The notes: generated by a model not told the origin, from the letters alone. A DNA stretch of 64,000 bases from Candidatus Aquabacterium excrementipullorum (GCA_019112875.1 DXIO01000091.1:1-64000), one strand, 5' to 3'. Shown: positions 34,044 through 42,293, counted from the stretch's first letter. Translations and numbers: made by a program.

Positions 34044-36791
34044 TCAGGCCTCGCTCGGCTCGCGCGTGTCCTTGGACAGGACCATGGACAGCGTGCTCAC
34101 CAGCTCGTTCGCATCGACGGGCTTGACGAGATGGGCCTGGAAGCCCGACAACAGCGACCGCGTCCTGTCGGCCGAACCACCCAGGCCACTGAGCGCCACA
34201 GCCGGTACGCGCTGGCCCAGCGCCAAGCCACGCTGGTCTTCGATGTGCCTCACCTGGCGGATGACCTCGTGCCCATCCTCCTCGCCCAGCGCGATGTCGC
34301 AGATGATGAGGCCGGGCCATTCACGCACATCGTGGTTGCCCAGCCAGGCCAGCGCACCCTGGCCGGTGTCGAAAGTCTGGACATGGGCGCCCTCGGTGTC
34401 CAGCAGCATCTGCAACGATTCGCGGGCGTCGGCCAGGTCATCGATCACCATCACGCTGGCACCCGGCAATGCCGGCCCCTGTCCCAGGATGCTGTGTCCA
34501 TCGGGTGATTCGGCCTGCGGCGGCGCGTCGAGGGCGCGCAAGGGCATGTCGATCACGTAGCGCATGCCGTGGGTGGAGCCGGGCGGCTCCACCGTGAACT
34601 GCCCGCCCTGGCGTTCGATGGTCGAACGGATCTGCAGCGGGTCCAGCGGAAGATGCTCGGGGCCAGTCGGCAGGCGGGCCGGCGCAGCCGACCCATGGCG
34701 ACCATCGGTGATGCCCAGACGAGCGCCCGCATCACGCCGCTCCAGACGCAGCTCGATGCGTCCGCCAGCGGGCGTCACGTCGAGCGCGGCGACGCACAGC
34801 TCACTGATCACCTGGGACAAGGTGCTCGGATCGCCGGTCACGCGCCCGTGGTCGAGGTCCACATCGGTGTAGAGCGCCACTTGCCGCGCCCTGGCTGTCT
34901 CGCGCAAGGCATCGACCACGCCGGCAACCAGCACCGCCAGGTTGACCGGCTGGCGCGCCAGCCGTCGCTCCAGGCGTTCGAACTGCTGTTGCTGGCGTTG
35001 CAGGGTCCACAGCTGCGCATACAGGCCGTCACGCTCCAGCAGCTCCTCATGCCGCCCACGCTCCACGATGCGGCCCTTGTCCATCACGATGATCTCGTCG
35101 GCATCGACGATGGTCGACAGGCGGTGCGCAATGATCAGCGTGGAGCGGCCGACGGCGATGCGGTCGAGCTCCCCCTGGATGGCGCGTTCCGCCCGCGTGT
35201 CCAGTGCCGATGTCGCTTCGTCGAAGATCATGATCGGCGGGTTCTTCAGGAAGGCACGCGCGATCGAGATGCGCTGTTTCTCTCCGCCGGACAGCTTGAG
35301 GCCACGCTCACCGACCGGCGTGTCGTACTGAGCCGGCAGCGACATGATGAACTCGTGCACCTGCGCAGCCTTGGCCGCCTCGATCACTTCGGCCATGCCC
35401 GCGCCGGGCCGCCCATAGGCGATGTTGTAGGCGATGGTGTCATTGAACAGGGCCGTGTCCTGCGGCACCACGCCGATGGCCTCGCGCAGGGAGTCGGTGC
35501 GCACGGCGCGCAGATCCTGGCCATCGATGGCGATGCGGCCACTGTGCACGTCGTACAGGCGCAGCAGCAGGCGTGCCAGGGTGGACTTGCCGGAGCCACT
35601 GCCACCCACCACGGCCACCGTCTGCCCCGCCCCGATGCGAAAGCTCACGTCCTGCAAGATTTGCCGACCGGCCTCGTAGCCGAAGTTCACATGCTCGAAG
35701 ACCACCTCGCCGCCATGGATTGCGAGCGGCGTGCTCTGAGGGGTGTCTTCGATATCGGGCTTCTGCGCCAGCAGGGTGACCAGCTTCTCCGTGTTCACCA
35801 AGGCATCCCGGGCTTCCCGGAACACGAAGCCCAGCGTGTTGAGGGGCAGGCAGATCTGGATCACGTAGGCATTGACGAGCACCAGGTCGCCGACGGTGAG
35901 TTGCCCTCGCATCGTCTGTTCGCCCGCCAGCAGCATCACCGCCGCCACGCCCGCGGCGATGATGGCGCTCTGGCCCACGTGCAGCCACGACAGGGCTCGC
36001 TGGTTGACCACCCCATGCTCGACCCACTGCTTCAGGACGCCGGCGTAGCGCTGGCGCTCGAAGTCCTCCCGGGCGTAGGTCTTGACGGTCTCGTAGTTCA
36101 ACAGGCCATCGACCATGCGGCCATGGGCGGCCGAGTCCACCTCGTTGACCCGGCGCTGCCGCAAGGCCCGGCGCTGCGTCATCGTCATCGTGTAGCTGGC
36201 ATAGACCACGAAAGTCAGCACGATGATCAAGGTGAACCACAGGCTGTAGCCCAGCGCCATGACGGCCAGCACCGCACCGAACTCCACCAGCGTGGGCAGC
36301 ACGGTGAACAGGCCTGCCCCCAGCAGGAATCCCACGCCCGAGGTGCCACGCTCGATGTCGCGGATCAGCGAGCCGGTGTTGCGCTGCGTATGGAAGCGCG
36401 GTGTCAACGCGAGCACGCGGGCATAGGTGCGCTCGGCATACAGCGTGACGACGCTCTGGGTCACCCGGGCGAAGACCAGGTCGCGCAGTTCCGTGAACAG
36501 CGTGCCGGCGAAGCGCAGCAGCGCATACCCCAGCAGCAGGAACACAGGCAGAAGCAGCACCGTTTGGAGCGCGCCCCCCGGCCCCGCCATCCCGGGAGAC
36601 CGGGGCACCAACTCGGCCAGGGACTGCGGCGTGCTGAAACGGTCCACGATGGCCTTGAGCACGAGGGGTACCAGCACGCCCGCCACCTTGGCCAGGATGA
36701 GCAACACCACCGCCGCCCACACGCGCTGCGGATGCTGACGGACCGCCTGCCACAGGCCGGCGATGACTTTGTGAGAACCGTGGTCTGCCAT
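34044..36791 (-). CDS. Atm1-like ABC exporter fused to a HATPase-like remnant and a receiver domain
   Basis: Unusual 915-residue fusion. Residues 1-340 form an ABC exporter membrane domain of the Atm1/ABCB7 type (HTQRNTGSLIRDIERGTSG at 134-152). Residues 360-600 are a complete nucleotide-binding domain: Walker A GGSGSGKST (396-404), signature LSGGEKQ (500-506), Walker B IMIFDEATSALD (520-531), switch His556. Residues 612-752 resemble a histidine-kinase ATPase domain (TGDPSTLSQVISELCVAALDVTPAGG) but have no H-box, no N-box Asn and no intact DxGxG. Residues 778-905 are a receiver with all key residues: Asp784/785, phospho-acceptor Asp832, Ser868, Lys890. An exporter controlled by phosphorylation is implied; Atm1-type exporters move glutathione-like thiols and metals. 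The upstream start at 36959 would overlap the divergent gene; MADHG at 36791 is preferred, though its Shine-Dalgarno is weak. Confidence 0.88.
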   Translation of the reverse strand: MADHGSHKVIAGLWQAVRQHPQRVWAAVVLLILAKVAGVLVPLVLKAIVDRFSTPQSLAELVPRSPGMAGPGGALQTVLLLPVFLLLGYALLRFAGTLFTELRDLVFARVTQSVVTLYAERTYARVLALTPRFHTQRNTGSLIRDIERGTSGVGFLLGAGLFTVLPTLVEFGAVLAVMALGYSLWFTLIIVLTFVVYASYTMTMTQRRALRQRRVNEVDSAAHGRMVDGLLNYETVKTYAREDFERQRYAGVLKQWVEHGVVNQRALSWLHVGQSAIIAAGVAAVMLLAGEQTMRGQLTVGDLVLVNAYVIQICLPLNTLGFVFREARDALVNTEKLVTLLAQKPDIEDTPQSTPLAIHGGEVVFEHVNFGYEAGRQILQDVSFRIGAGQTVAVVGGSGSGKSTLARLLLRLYDVHSGRIAIDGQDLRAVRTDSLREAIGVVPQDTALFNDTIAYNIAYGRPGAGMAEVIEAAKAAQVHEFIMSLPAQYDTPVGERGLKLSGGEKQRISIARAFLKNPPIMIFDEATSALDTRAERAIQGELDRIAVGRSTLIIAHRLSTIVDADEIIVMDKGRIVERGRHEELLERDGLYAQLWTLQRQQQQFERLERRLARQPVNLAVLVAGVVDALRETARARQVALYTDVDLDHGRVTGDPSTLSQVISELCVAALDVTPAGGRIELRLERRDAGARLGITDGRHGSAAPARLPTGPEHLPLDPLQIRSTIERQGGQFTVEPPGSTHGMRYVIDMPLRALDAPPQAESPDGHSILGQGPALPGASVMVIDDLADARESLQMLLDTEGAHVQTFDTGQGALAWLGNHDVREWPGLIICDIALGEEDGHEVIRQVRHIEDQRGLALGQRVPAVALSGLGGSADRTRSLLSGFQAHLVKPVDANELVSTLSMVLSKDTREPSEA

Positions 36792-36848
36792 ACGAAGGGG
36801 GTGAGTGCGCCTGCGCAGAAACGGCGGAGTTCGAGCCGGGAGCCGCCA

Positions 36849-36863
36849 GCACATGGTGTGCCT
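36849..36863 (-). promoter_or_regulatory. Candidate sigma-54 promoter of the ABC-receiver fusion gene
   Basis: Minus-strand AGGCAC-ACCAT-GTGC; two mismatches, GG/GC spacing exact, 58-72 bp before the start codon. Confidence 0.45.
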
Positions 36864-36892
36864 TGGGTGGTGCTCAGCAGGCGGCCCCGCGC

Positions 36893-36908
36893 GGGAACAC
36901 CGATTGCC
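36893..36908 (+). promoter_or_regulatory. Candidate sigma-54 promoter of the PIG-L/GT2 operon
   Basis: GGGAAC-ACCGA-TTGCC, 50-65 bp before the PIG-L start, divergent from the element of the ABC fusion gene. Confidence 0.5.
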
Positions 36909-36957
36909 AGTGCCTGCGCCGGCCCACAGGGGGGCTGCGCCGCAGAAAGGTCGGGCC

Positions 36958-37653
36958 ATGGCTCAGCAGCAGGAACGGATCGCGGTGATCTCACCGCATT
37001 TGGACGACGGCGTCTTCAGCTGTGGCCAATTGCTGGCCCTGCACCCGGGCAGCACCGTGATCACCGTGTTCACCGGCGTACCGAAGCCCGCCAGCATGCG
37101 CACCGAATGGGACAAGCGTTGCGGCTTCGCCAGTGCGGAGGACGCGATGGCACAACGCCGGCAGGAAGATCGGCGAGCGCTGACGATGCTGCGTGCCCAG
37201 CCGGTCTGGATGGACTTCATCGACAGCCAGTACGGCGATGAGCCCGTTTGCGCCAATGACATCGCCGTCTCGCTGCGGCTGGTCCTGCGGGGGCTGGGAC
37301 CGGTGCCGGTACTGCTGCCCATGGGCATGTTCCATGGTGATCACCTGCTGGTGCACCGGGCCTGCATGAAGGCCCTCGCCGCGTTGCCGGGCTACACGCC
37401 GCTGGCGTATGAAGATGCGCTCTACCGCGCCAAGACAGGCTTGCTGCAGCAGCGCCTGATGGCACTGGCCCAGGAAGGCATCACCGCCACACCGGATCCG
37501 CGGCAGGCCCAGGGCGGGGCCACGCTCAAGGCCGAGGCTGTGCTTGCCTACGCCAGCCAGTTGCAGGCCTTCGGCCCGGGGGGGTATGTCGATGTCTTGC
37601 GGCCCGAGCGCCTGTGGCGTCTCGACATCCCCGCCGGGTCCTCTGCGACGTGA
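36958..37653 (+). CDS. PIG-L family deacetylase
   Basis: Zinc-dependent N-acetylglucosaminyl-type deacetylase of 231 residues (PIG-L/LmbE family). The metal-binding motif is SPHLDDGVFSCG near the N-terminus (family PHxDDxxxxxG), and the second His-containing motif is MGMFHGDHLLVH (about residues 120-131). Substrate is unknown; in this family it is usually a GlcNAc on a lipid, thiol or glycan. It precedes a GT2 glycosyltransferase by 6 bp, so the pair may add and then de-N-acetylate an amino sugar. The start has AAAGG upstream. Confidence 0.85.
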   Translation: MAQQQERIAVISPHLDDGVFSCGQLLALHPGSTVITVFTGVPKPASMRTEWDKRCGFASAEDAMAQRRQEDRRALTMLRAQPVWMDFIDSQYGDEPVCANDIAVSLRLVLRGLGPVPVLLPMGMFHGDHLLVHRACMKALAALPGYTPLAYEDALYRAKTGLLQQRLMALAQEGITATPDPRQAQGGATLKAEAVLAYASQLQAFGPGGYVDVLRPERLWRLDIPAGSSAT

Positions 37654-37659
37654 TCTCCG

Positions 37660-38571
37660 ATGGCCGCCATGACCCATTCCTGCGCTCCGGCACCGAAGGA
37701 CGAGCGCGTCAGCGTCGTGGTGCTCACCTTCAACCGCCCCACCGAGCTGCGGCACACGCTCGGCCAGCTGTCCGCCCTGCCCGAGCGACCGCCCATCGTC
37801 GTGGTCGACAACGGCTCGCAGGGGCCGGGCACGAACGGTGTGCTGAAGGATTTTCCGGACGTCCAGGCCGTGCGGTGCCATGCGAACCTGGGCGCGGCAG
37901 GCCGCAATGCGGGTGTGGCGCAGGTGCGCACCCCCTATGTGGCCTTCTGCGATGACGACACCTGGTGGTCACCCGGCGCGCTGAAACACGCGGCGGACGT
38001 GCTCGACAGCCACCCGCAGTTGGGCGCCCTGTCAGCCCGCGTGCTGGTCGGCCCACAGAACAGGGACGATCCGACTTGCGAACGCATGGCCCGCAGCCCG
38101 CTCGCAGCCCATGGCCTTCCTGGTCCTGCCTTGATCGCCTTCATGGCCGGGGCCGTGGTGATGCGCGCGGAATCCTTCCGGGCGGCCGGTGGCTACGAGC
38201 CCCGCCTGTTCCTGGGTGCGGAAGAAGCCTTGCTGGCCCTGGACATGGCAGCGCGGGGCTGGCGCATGGCTTATGTGCCGACGGTGACCACCCACCACCA
38301 CCCCTCTCCTGCCCGGAACAACGCCCGCCGCCTCGTCGCCACCAGCCGCAACCGCATCTGGATCGCCTGGATGCGCCTGCCTTGGTCCGAGGCCTGGCTC
38401 GCCACCTTTCACCACCTGCGCGAAGCCCGCCGACAGGCCCTGCTCGGGCCGGTGCTCGCGGCCACCGCCGTCGGCCTGCCATGGGCCTTGCGGCATCGCC
38501 AGGTACTCCCCCCGGACGTGCTGGCCATGCACAAGACCGTGTTCGGCTCCCAGCCTCCCCGCCAACCCTGA
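37660..38571 (+). CDS. Glycosyltransferase family 2 protein
   Basis: GT-A fold glycosyltransferase of 303 residues. It opens with SVVVLTFNRPTELRHTLGQL and IVVVDNGSQGPG, has the nucleotide-sugar site FCDDDTWWSPGAL (DDD at about residue 108) and an acceptor-side segment AGGYEPRLFLGAEEALLALDMAARGW, typical of GT2 rhamnosyl- or galactosyltransferase-like proteins. No membrane segments. Co-transcribed with the PIG-L gene. Acceptor unknown. Confidence 0.85.
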   Translation: MAAMTHSCAPAPKDERVSVVVLTFNRPTELRHTLGQLSALPERPPIVVVDNGSQGPGTNGVLKDFPDVQAVRCHANLGAAGRNAGVAQVRTPYVAFCDDDTWWSPGALKHAADVLDSHPQLGALSARVLVGPQNRDDPTCERMARSPLAAHGLPGPALIAFMAGAVVMRAESFRAAGGYEPRLFLGAEEALLALDMAARGWRMAYVPTVTTHHHPSPARNNARRLVATSRNRIWIAWMRLPWSEAWLATFHHLREARRQALLGPVLAATAVGLPWALRHRQVLPPDVLAMHKTVFGSQPPRQP

Positions 38572-38590
38572 GCCTGCGCGCACCCCGGGG

Positions 38591-38606
38591 TGGCACACCA
38601 GTTGCC
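38591..38606 (+). promoter_or_regulatory. Sigma-54 promoter, perfect consensus
   Basis: TGGCAC-ACCAG-TTGCC matches the consensus TGGCAC-N5-TTGC completely. It lies 20 bp after the GT2 gene and 77-92 bp before the small secreted protein gene. Confidence 0.75.
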
Positions 38607-38682
38607 CCACTTTTTTCAGGCAGCGTCTGGCGCTGTCAAGACGACGCTTTACCCAATGTCTCTTTGACTGAAAGACCTGATC

Positions 38683-39078
38683 ATGAACCAATACATCCTG
38701 AAACGATTCTCCATGGTCGCTGCGGCGGCCCTCGTGGCCAGCGGCGCGGCAATGGCACAGAGCTCCAGTTCCGGCAACGGTGGCAGCTCCAACGCGACCG
38801 GCGCCGTGAACGGTTCTGCCGGCACCTCCGGCCTGCCGAGCAATTCGCCCAACGTGCCCAGCGGCCAAAATGCCACGCCGAGTTCCCCTCCGATCGACTA
38901 CAACAGCGCCGACCCGACGGCGGCCGGCAACAGCGACGCCACCGCCGCCCACCCGGAAAAATCGCGCCATTCCGGCTCCAAGAAGGCCAAGCGCTCACGT
39001 GATGCCGCCAGTGCGCCCAGCGTGCTCGATGATCCGAACCGCGCTGGTGGCGGTACTGGCAATAGCAACGTCCGTTGA
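38683..39078 (+). CDS. Small secreted Ser/Gly/Asn-rich protein
   Basis: 131 residues. The signal peptide is MNQYILKRFSMVAAAALVASGAAMAQ; the mature part is low complexity (Ser, Gly, Asn, Pro, Ala) with a basic patch SRHSGSKKAKRSRD. No domain is recognised. Its mature composition resembles the linker of the outer-membrane protein at 30766-31785. Preceded by a perfect sigma-54 consensus. A secreted or surface role under this regulon is inferred from the signal peptide and promoter only. Confidence 0.65.
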   Translation: MNQYILKRFSMVAAAALVASGAAMAQSSSSGNGGSSNATGAVNGSAGTSGLPSNSPNVPSGQNATPSSPPIDYNSADPTAAGNSDATAAHPEKSRHSGSKKAKRSRDAASAPSVLDDPNRAGGGTGNSNVR

Positions 39079-39108
39079 CGCCGCGAAGCAGTCCGGATGA
39101 CCGGGACC

Positions 39109-39133
39109 GAGGCCTGCCCATGAAGCAGGCCTC
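39109..39133 (+). terminator. Hairpin between two small exported-protein genes
   Basis: CGAGGCCTGC stem closing a short loop with GCAGGCCTCG; no T-run. It may end the upstream transcript or stabilise it. Confidence 0.45.
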
Positions 39134-39180
39134 GCGTCGTTGTTGGCATCCCTGTTTCCTCATCCAGAAAGAACAAGAAC

Positions 39181-39747
39181 ATGCAGCACCACACCCTTAC
39201 ATCACGGATCACCGGCATGGCCTTCATCGGCCTGCTCGCCTGCGGCAGTTCAGTCTGGGCGAAAGCGCCCGTCGCAGGCGATAAAGAGGCTTACGATGCG
39301 GCCCGCGCCGAAGCGGCCCAGCAGTACAAGAGCGCCTTGTCCGCCTGCGGCAAGCTCGCGGTCCGCGACAAGGACGTGTGCCAGATCACGGCCAAGTCCG
39401 AGCGCACCAAGCGCGAGCAACGCGCGGAGGCCTTCTACAAGGGCACACCGCAGGCAGCCCATCAGGCACGGCTGGCCATCGCGCAAGCCGACCTCGATGC
39501 CAGCCTGCGTTTCTGCGCGCAGCGCAACGGTTCAGTATCACGCGCCTGCAAACTCGAAGCCCGTGAGCAGTACAACCGCGCCAAGGCAGAGGCCGATCAG
39601 GCCCAGCGCGATGGCCGCCCCATCGAACAGGCATTGGGAAACACCACGCCGCGGCATCCCAATGATCCGCGCAACTGCGACTCGCTGGATGGCGGAGCCA
39701 AGCATGCCTGCCTGGCCCGGGCGCAAGGCACCGTGGCCTCACCCTGA
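39181..39747 (+). CDS. Exported helical protein of unknown function
   Basis: 188 residues. An N-terminal signal (ITGMAFIGLLACGSSVWA) precedes a helical, Ala/Lys/Arg-rich mature protein with several Cys (SACGKLAVRDKDVCQ, FCAQRNGSVSRACK, NCDSLDGGAKHAC) in pairs that could form disulphides in the periplasm. The repeats of AEAxxxYxxALxxCG type resemble short helical periplasmic proteins, but I do not recognise a named family. The 3' end overlaps that of the convergent topoisomerase IB gene by nine bases. Confidence 0.65.
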   Translation: MQHHTLTSRITGMAFIGLLACGSSVWAKAPVAGDKEAYDAARAEAAQQYKSALSACGKLAVRDKDVCQITAKSERTKREQRAEAFYKGTPQAAHQARLAIAQADLDASLRFCAQRNGSVSRACKLEAREQYNRAKAEADQAQRDGRPIEQALGNTTPRHPNDPRNCDSLDGGAKHACLARAQGTVASP

Positions 39748-40767
39748 GGCATCGGCCAAAACCGACCTGGCCTTCAGAAAGGCCAGCACGCGCCGTTCCG
39801 CCACTGACAGCCCCCTGCGGGCGGGCAGCGTATCAGGTTCAGCCGGCCATTCACCCGCCAAGGCGCACACCAGCACCTCAGGGTGCACGTAGGACTTGCG
39901 GCACACCGCCACGGTGTTGCCCAGACGCGCAGCCACCTCCTTCAAGGCTTCGTTGACCACGCGGCGCCGGGCGGATAGGCTGGCAACGCCTTCTTGCGCT
40001 GCAGCCTGCTGCCCTGGGGACAAGTGGGTCCACGCATGCACCGTGGCATGCCAGGTGCGGAAATCCTTCGCGGTGAAATCATGGCCGCACAAGTTACGGA
40101 TGTACTCGTTCACCTCGGCAGAGCCCACGCTGTGCACGGAGCCCTGCTCGTCCACGTACTGAAACAACTCCTGGCCAGGCATGTCCTGGCAGCGGCGCAC
40201 GATGGTCGCCACACGGGGATCCTCTAGAACGACCTCGTGCTGCACACCGCTCTTGCCCCGAAAGCTCAGCACCAGACGGTGTCCGTGCACCGAGGCATGC
40301 CGGTTGCGCAAGGTGGTCAAGCCGTAGGATTTGTTGGTGCGGGCATACTCTTCATTGCCGACTCGCACGAGCGTGGTGTCCAACAGCCGCACCAGCGTGG
40401 CCAGCACGAGTTCACGGCCAGGCCGCTGTCCCACGGGCGCCGCCAGGGCCTGCGCCACATGACGCCTCAAGCGCGGCAACACCTCCCCGAAGACCAGCAT
40501 GCGTTCGAACTTGTGGTCCTCGCGACGGGCCCGCCACAGGGCGTGATAGCGGTATTGCTTGCGCCCCCGCGCGTCACGGCCGGTTGCCTGCACATGCCCG
40601 CCCTCCAGTGGGCAGATCCACACTTCGTCATAGGCTGGCGGGATGGCCAGCGCGCGGATCCGCTGCAAGTGGGCAGCATCGGCCTTGTCTGTGGATCGCA
40701 GCCATCGCCCATCCGCATCCCTGTAGGCAAAGCCCCTGCCCCGCCGCACGCGGCGGATGCCAGGCAT
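39739..40767 (-). CDS. DNA topoisomerase IB (bacterial, poxvirus-type)
   Basis: 342 residues. It relaxes supercoils through a 3'-phosphotyrosyl intermediate. Family parts: MPGIRRVRRGRGFAY, IPPAYDEVWICP, GRDARGRKQYRYHALWRARRE, NKSYGLTTLRNRH, FRGKSGVQHEVVL, and the catalytic Tyr in CRKSYVHPEV. Interestingly the codons before the ATG read in frame as VYLKLQYVTDQ, which matches the usual N-terminal LRYVTD-type sequence of the family, yet no ATG, GTG or TTG occurs there; the true start may be a CTG (about 40794). The gene is third behind hemerythrin and the DUF4142 lipoprotein. Confidence 0.92.
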   Translation of the reverse strand: MPGIRRVRRGRGFAYRDADGRWLRSTDKADAAHLQRIRALAIPPAYDEVWICPLEGGHVQATGRDARGRKQYRYHALWRARREDHKFERMLVFGEVLPRLRRHVAQALAAPVGQRPGRELVLATLVRLLDTTLVRVGNEEYARTNKSYGLTTLRNRHASVHGHRLVLSFRGKSGVQHEVVLEDPRVATIVRRCQDMPGQELFQYVDEQGSVHSVGSAEVNEYIRNLCGHDFTAKDFRTWHATVHAWTHLSPGQQAAAQEGVASLSARRRVVNEALKEVAARLGNTVAVCRKSYVHPEVLVCALAGEWPAEPDTLPARRGLSVAERRVLAFLKARSVLADASG

Positions 40768-40813
40768 CTGATCGGTGACGTACTGCAGTTTCAGGTAGAC
40801 CGCCCTTCTCGTG

Positions 40814-41536
40814 TCAGCCCTTGGTCTGCAGCTTGCGTGCGGCGTCCAGGTGCGACTTCAAGGTCGGCAGGGTCGACTGCACATAGTCCTTGACGGCAGG
40901 GTTCTGGGCATCGGCACTGGCCTTCTCGAAGGTGGCGATGGTCTTCTCGTGTTCGTTGACCCCCACGGTCTGCAGATACTGCTTGTCAAAGGCCGTGCCA
41001 CTGGCATTTCGCAAGGCCGACAGCGTTTTCTGATCCTGAGGCAACAGTGTTTCGGGCAAGCTCACCCCATGCCCCGCGGCCAGGCGGCGGAGCTCTTCGG
41101 CCGCGCCTTTGTGGTCGGCCGCGACCAGGGCGGCGTAGGATCTCAGCGCCGGATCCCGTGCCTTCTCGGCCGCCAACTCCGACACCTGGATCTCGAACAG
41201 ACTTTGAGCACCCACCTGGCTGATGAAGCGCTGCTCCGCACCATTCAAGGTGCCCGCTGTGGTGGATGTCGCCTGCGGTGATGTGGCCGTAGGCAGCCCC
41301 GCAGCGCTGGGGTTGTCACGCGTCAGCGCCTCCACCGGGGGATTCGCGAGGCTGCCGGTGCCCAGCGCGGTGCCCGTATCGGCCTGGGCAGTGCTCGTAG
41401 GGCTGGCCAGGGAGGCATCGGCCACGGACATCTTGGGCGTGGGTTCACGTTCGCAACCCGACAGACTCAGCAGCGCAGCCCCTGCCAGGGCCGTGGTCAC
41501 GATGGGATGGCGAGGCATCCGGGGGTAGCTCTTCAT
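40814..41536 (-). CDS. DUF4142 domain lipoprotein
   Basis: 240 residues. A lipoprotein signal with lipobox LSLSGC at about residues 21-26 (mature N-terminal Cys), then a Ser/Thr/Ala-rich linker and a C-terminal four-helix ferritin-like DUF4142 domain from GAEQRFISQVGAQSLFEIQVSELAAEKARDPALRSYAALVAADHKGAAEEL to NPAVKDYVQSTLPTLKSHLDAARKL. The function of DUF4142 proteins is not established. AAGGAG lies before the chosen ATG at 41536. It is 23 bp downstream of hemerythrin. Confidence 0.85.
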   Translation of the reverse strand: MKSYPRMPRHPIVTTALAGAALLSLSGCEREPTPKMSVADASLASPTSTAQADTGTALGTGSLANPPVEALTRDNPSAAGLPTATSPQATSTTAGTLNGAEQRFISQVGAQSLFEIQVSELAAEKARDPALRSYAALVAADHKGAAEELRRLAAGHGVSLPETLLPQDQKTLSALRNASGTAFDKQYLQTVGVNEHEKTIATFEKASADAQNPAVKDYVQSTLPTLKSHLDAARKLQTKG

Positions 41537-41559
41537 GGCGCACTCCTTCCAATGTGGTT

Positions 41560-42180
41560 TCACGAGTGACTGCCGGTGCGCAGCCCGTGGCCCTCGAGCC
41601 CCTGCCGTATCCCTGCCACACCGCCATGCTGGAGGTGCGTGGCCCCTTGGTCGTCCAGTTCGTTGATCAGGCGTTGGCGGTGTGCCTGCATATCGTCGAG
41701 CAGCCGCGCCCAGTCCAGCCTGGCATGCGACAGCTGACGGAACAATTCGCCCTCCTCTTCCTTGACGTGGTGCTTGACGTACTCACCCAGCACCCGAAAG
41801 GACGCCGCCTGACGGGCGTCGCCGGGCCGTGTACGGCGCACCTGGTCGAGCAGCATCTTCATGGCCTGATGCTCCACCTCGGCATCGTCGATCAGCGCAT
41901 CCCTGGACATGGCGGTACGCACCGTGGGGTAGAAGACATCTTCCTCCAGCCGGGTGTGCACCTCCAGGTCCACGCAGGTCTGGTGGATAAGGTTCTCGCA
42001 AGCCTGCGCGTCATCCACGGCATCGAGCCGGTCGAATTCGCGGAAGGCCAGCTTGGCCACCCGGTGATCCTCCTTGAGCATTCGCAACACCTCCGCCCGG
42101 GCATGGGTGTTGGCCCGGGGGCCGCGGCTCTCGTGGCGGGAAGGCAGGAAATCCTGCTTCATGGCGTGAGGGCTGCTCAT
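41560..42180 (-). CDS. Hemerythrin HHE-domain protein
   Basis: 206 residues. The hemerythrin four-helix iron site is visible as LKEDHRVAKLAF (H), EVHTRLEEDVFYPTV (HxxxEE), VEHQAMKMLL (H), and EYVKHHVKEEEGELFRQL (H, E). Such proteins bind a di-iron centre and sense or buffer O2, NO or iron, or act in repair of damaged metal sites. First gene of a hemerythrin, DUF4142, topoisomerase IB operon with a sigma-54-type promoter at 42217-42232. AAGGAGAA precedes the ATG. Confidence 0.9.
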   Translation of the reverse strand: MSSPHAMKQDFLPSRHESRGPRANTHARAEVLRMLKEDHRVAKLAFREFDRLDAVDDAQACENLIHQTCVDLEVHTRLEEDVFYPTVRTAMSRDALIDDAEVEHQAMKMLLDQVRRTRPGDARQAASFRVLGEYVKHHVKEEEGELFRQLSHARLDWARLLDDMQAHRQRLINELDDQGATHLQHGGVAGIRQGLEGHGLRTGSHS

Positions 42181-42216
42181 GGGTGTTCTCCTTGTAGGGA
42201 TCCGTTGACGCGCAGA

Positions 42217-42232
42217 GGCAAACCGCGTGCCC
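42217..42232 (-). promoter_or_regulatory. Candidate sigma-54 promoter of the hemerythrin operon
   Basis: Minus-strand GGGCAC-GCGGT-TTGCC, one mismatch from consensus and 37-52 bp upstream of the start codon. Confidence 0.65.
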
Positions 42233-42293
42233 TCGCTGCAAAGGCATTTCAGGCCCTGGGAAGCATTTCTTGCAGAAAACCTTGCCCCCGGCC

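Noticed and set aside
36792..36959. N-terminal extension of the ABC fusion protein to 36959
   Set aside because: It would overlap the start and leader of the divergent PIG-L gene, and the extra residues are Arg/Pro-rich without a membrane segment.
39137..39156. Sigma-54-like TTGGCAT-CCCTG-TTTC before the exported helical protein gene
   Set aside because: The -12 GC is missing, which is essential for sigma-54 recognition. The gene may be read from the promoter at 38591.
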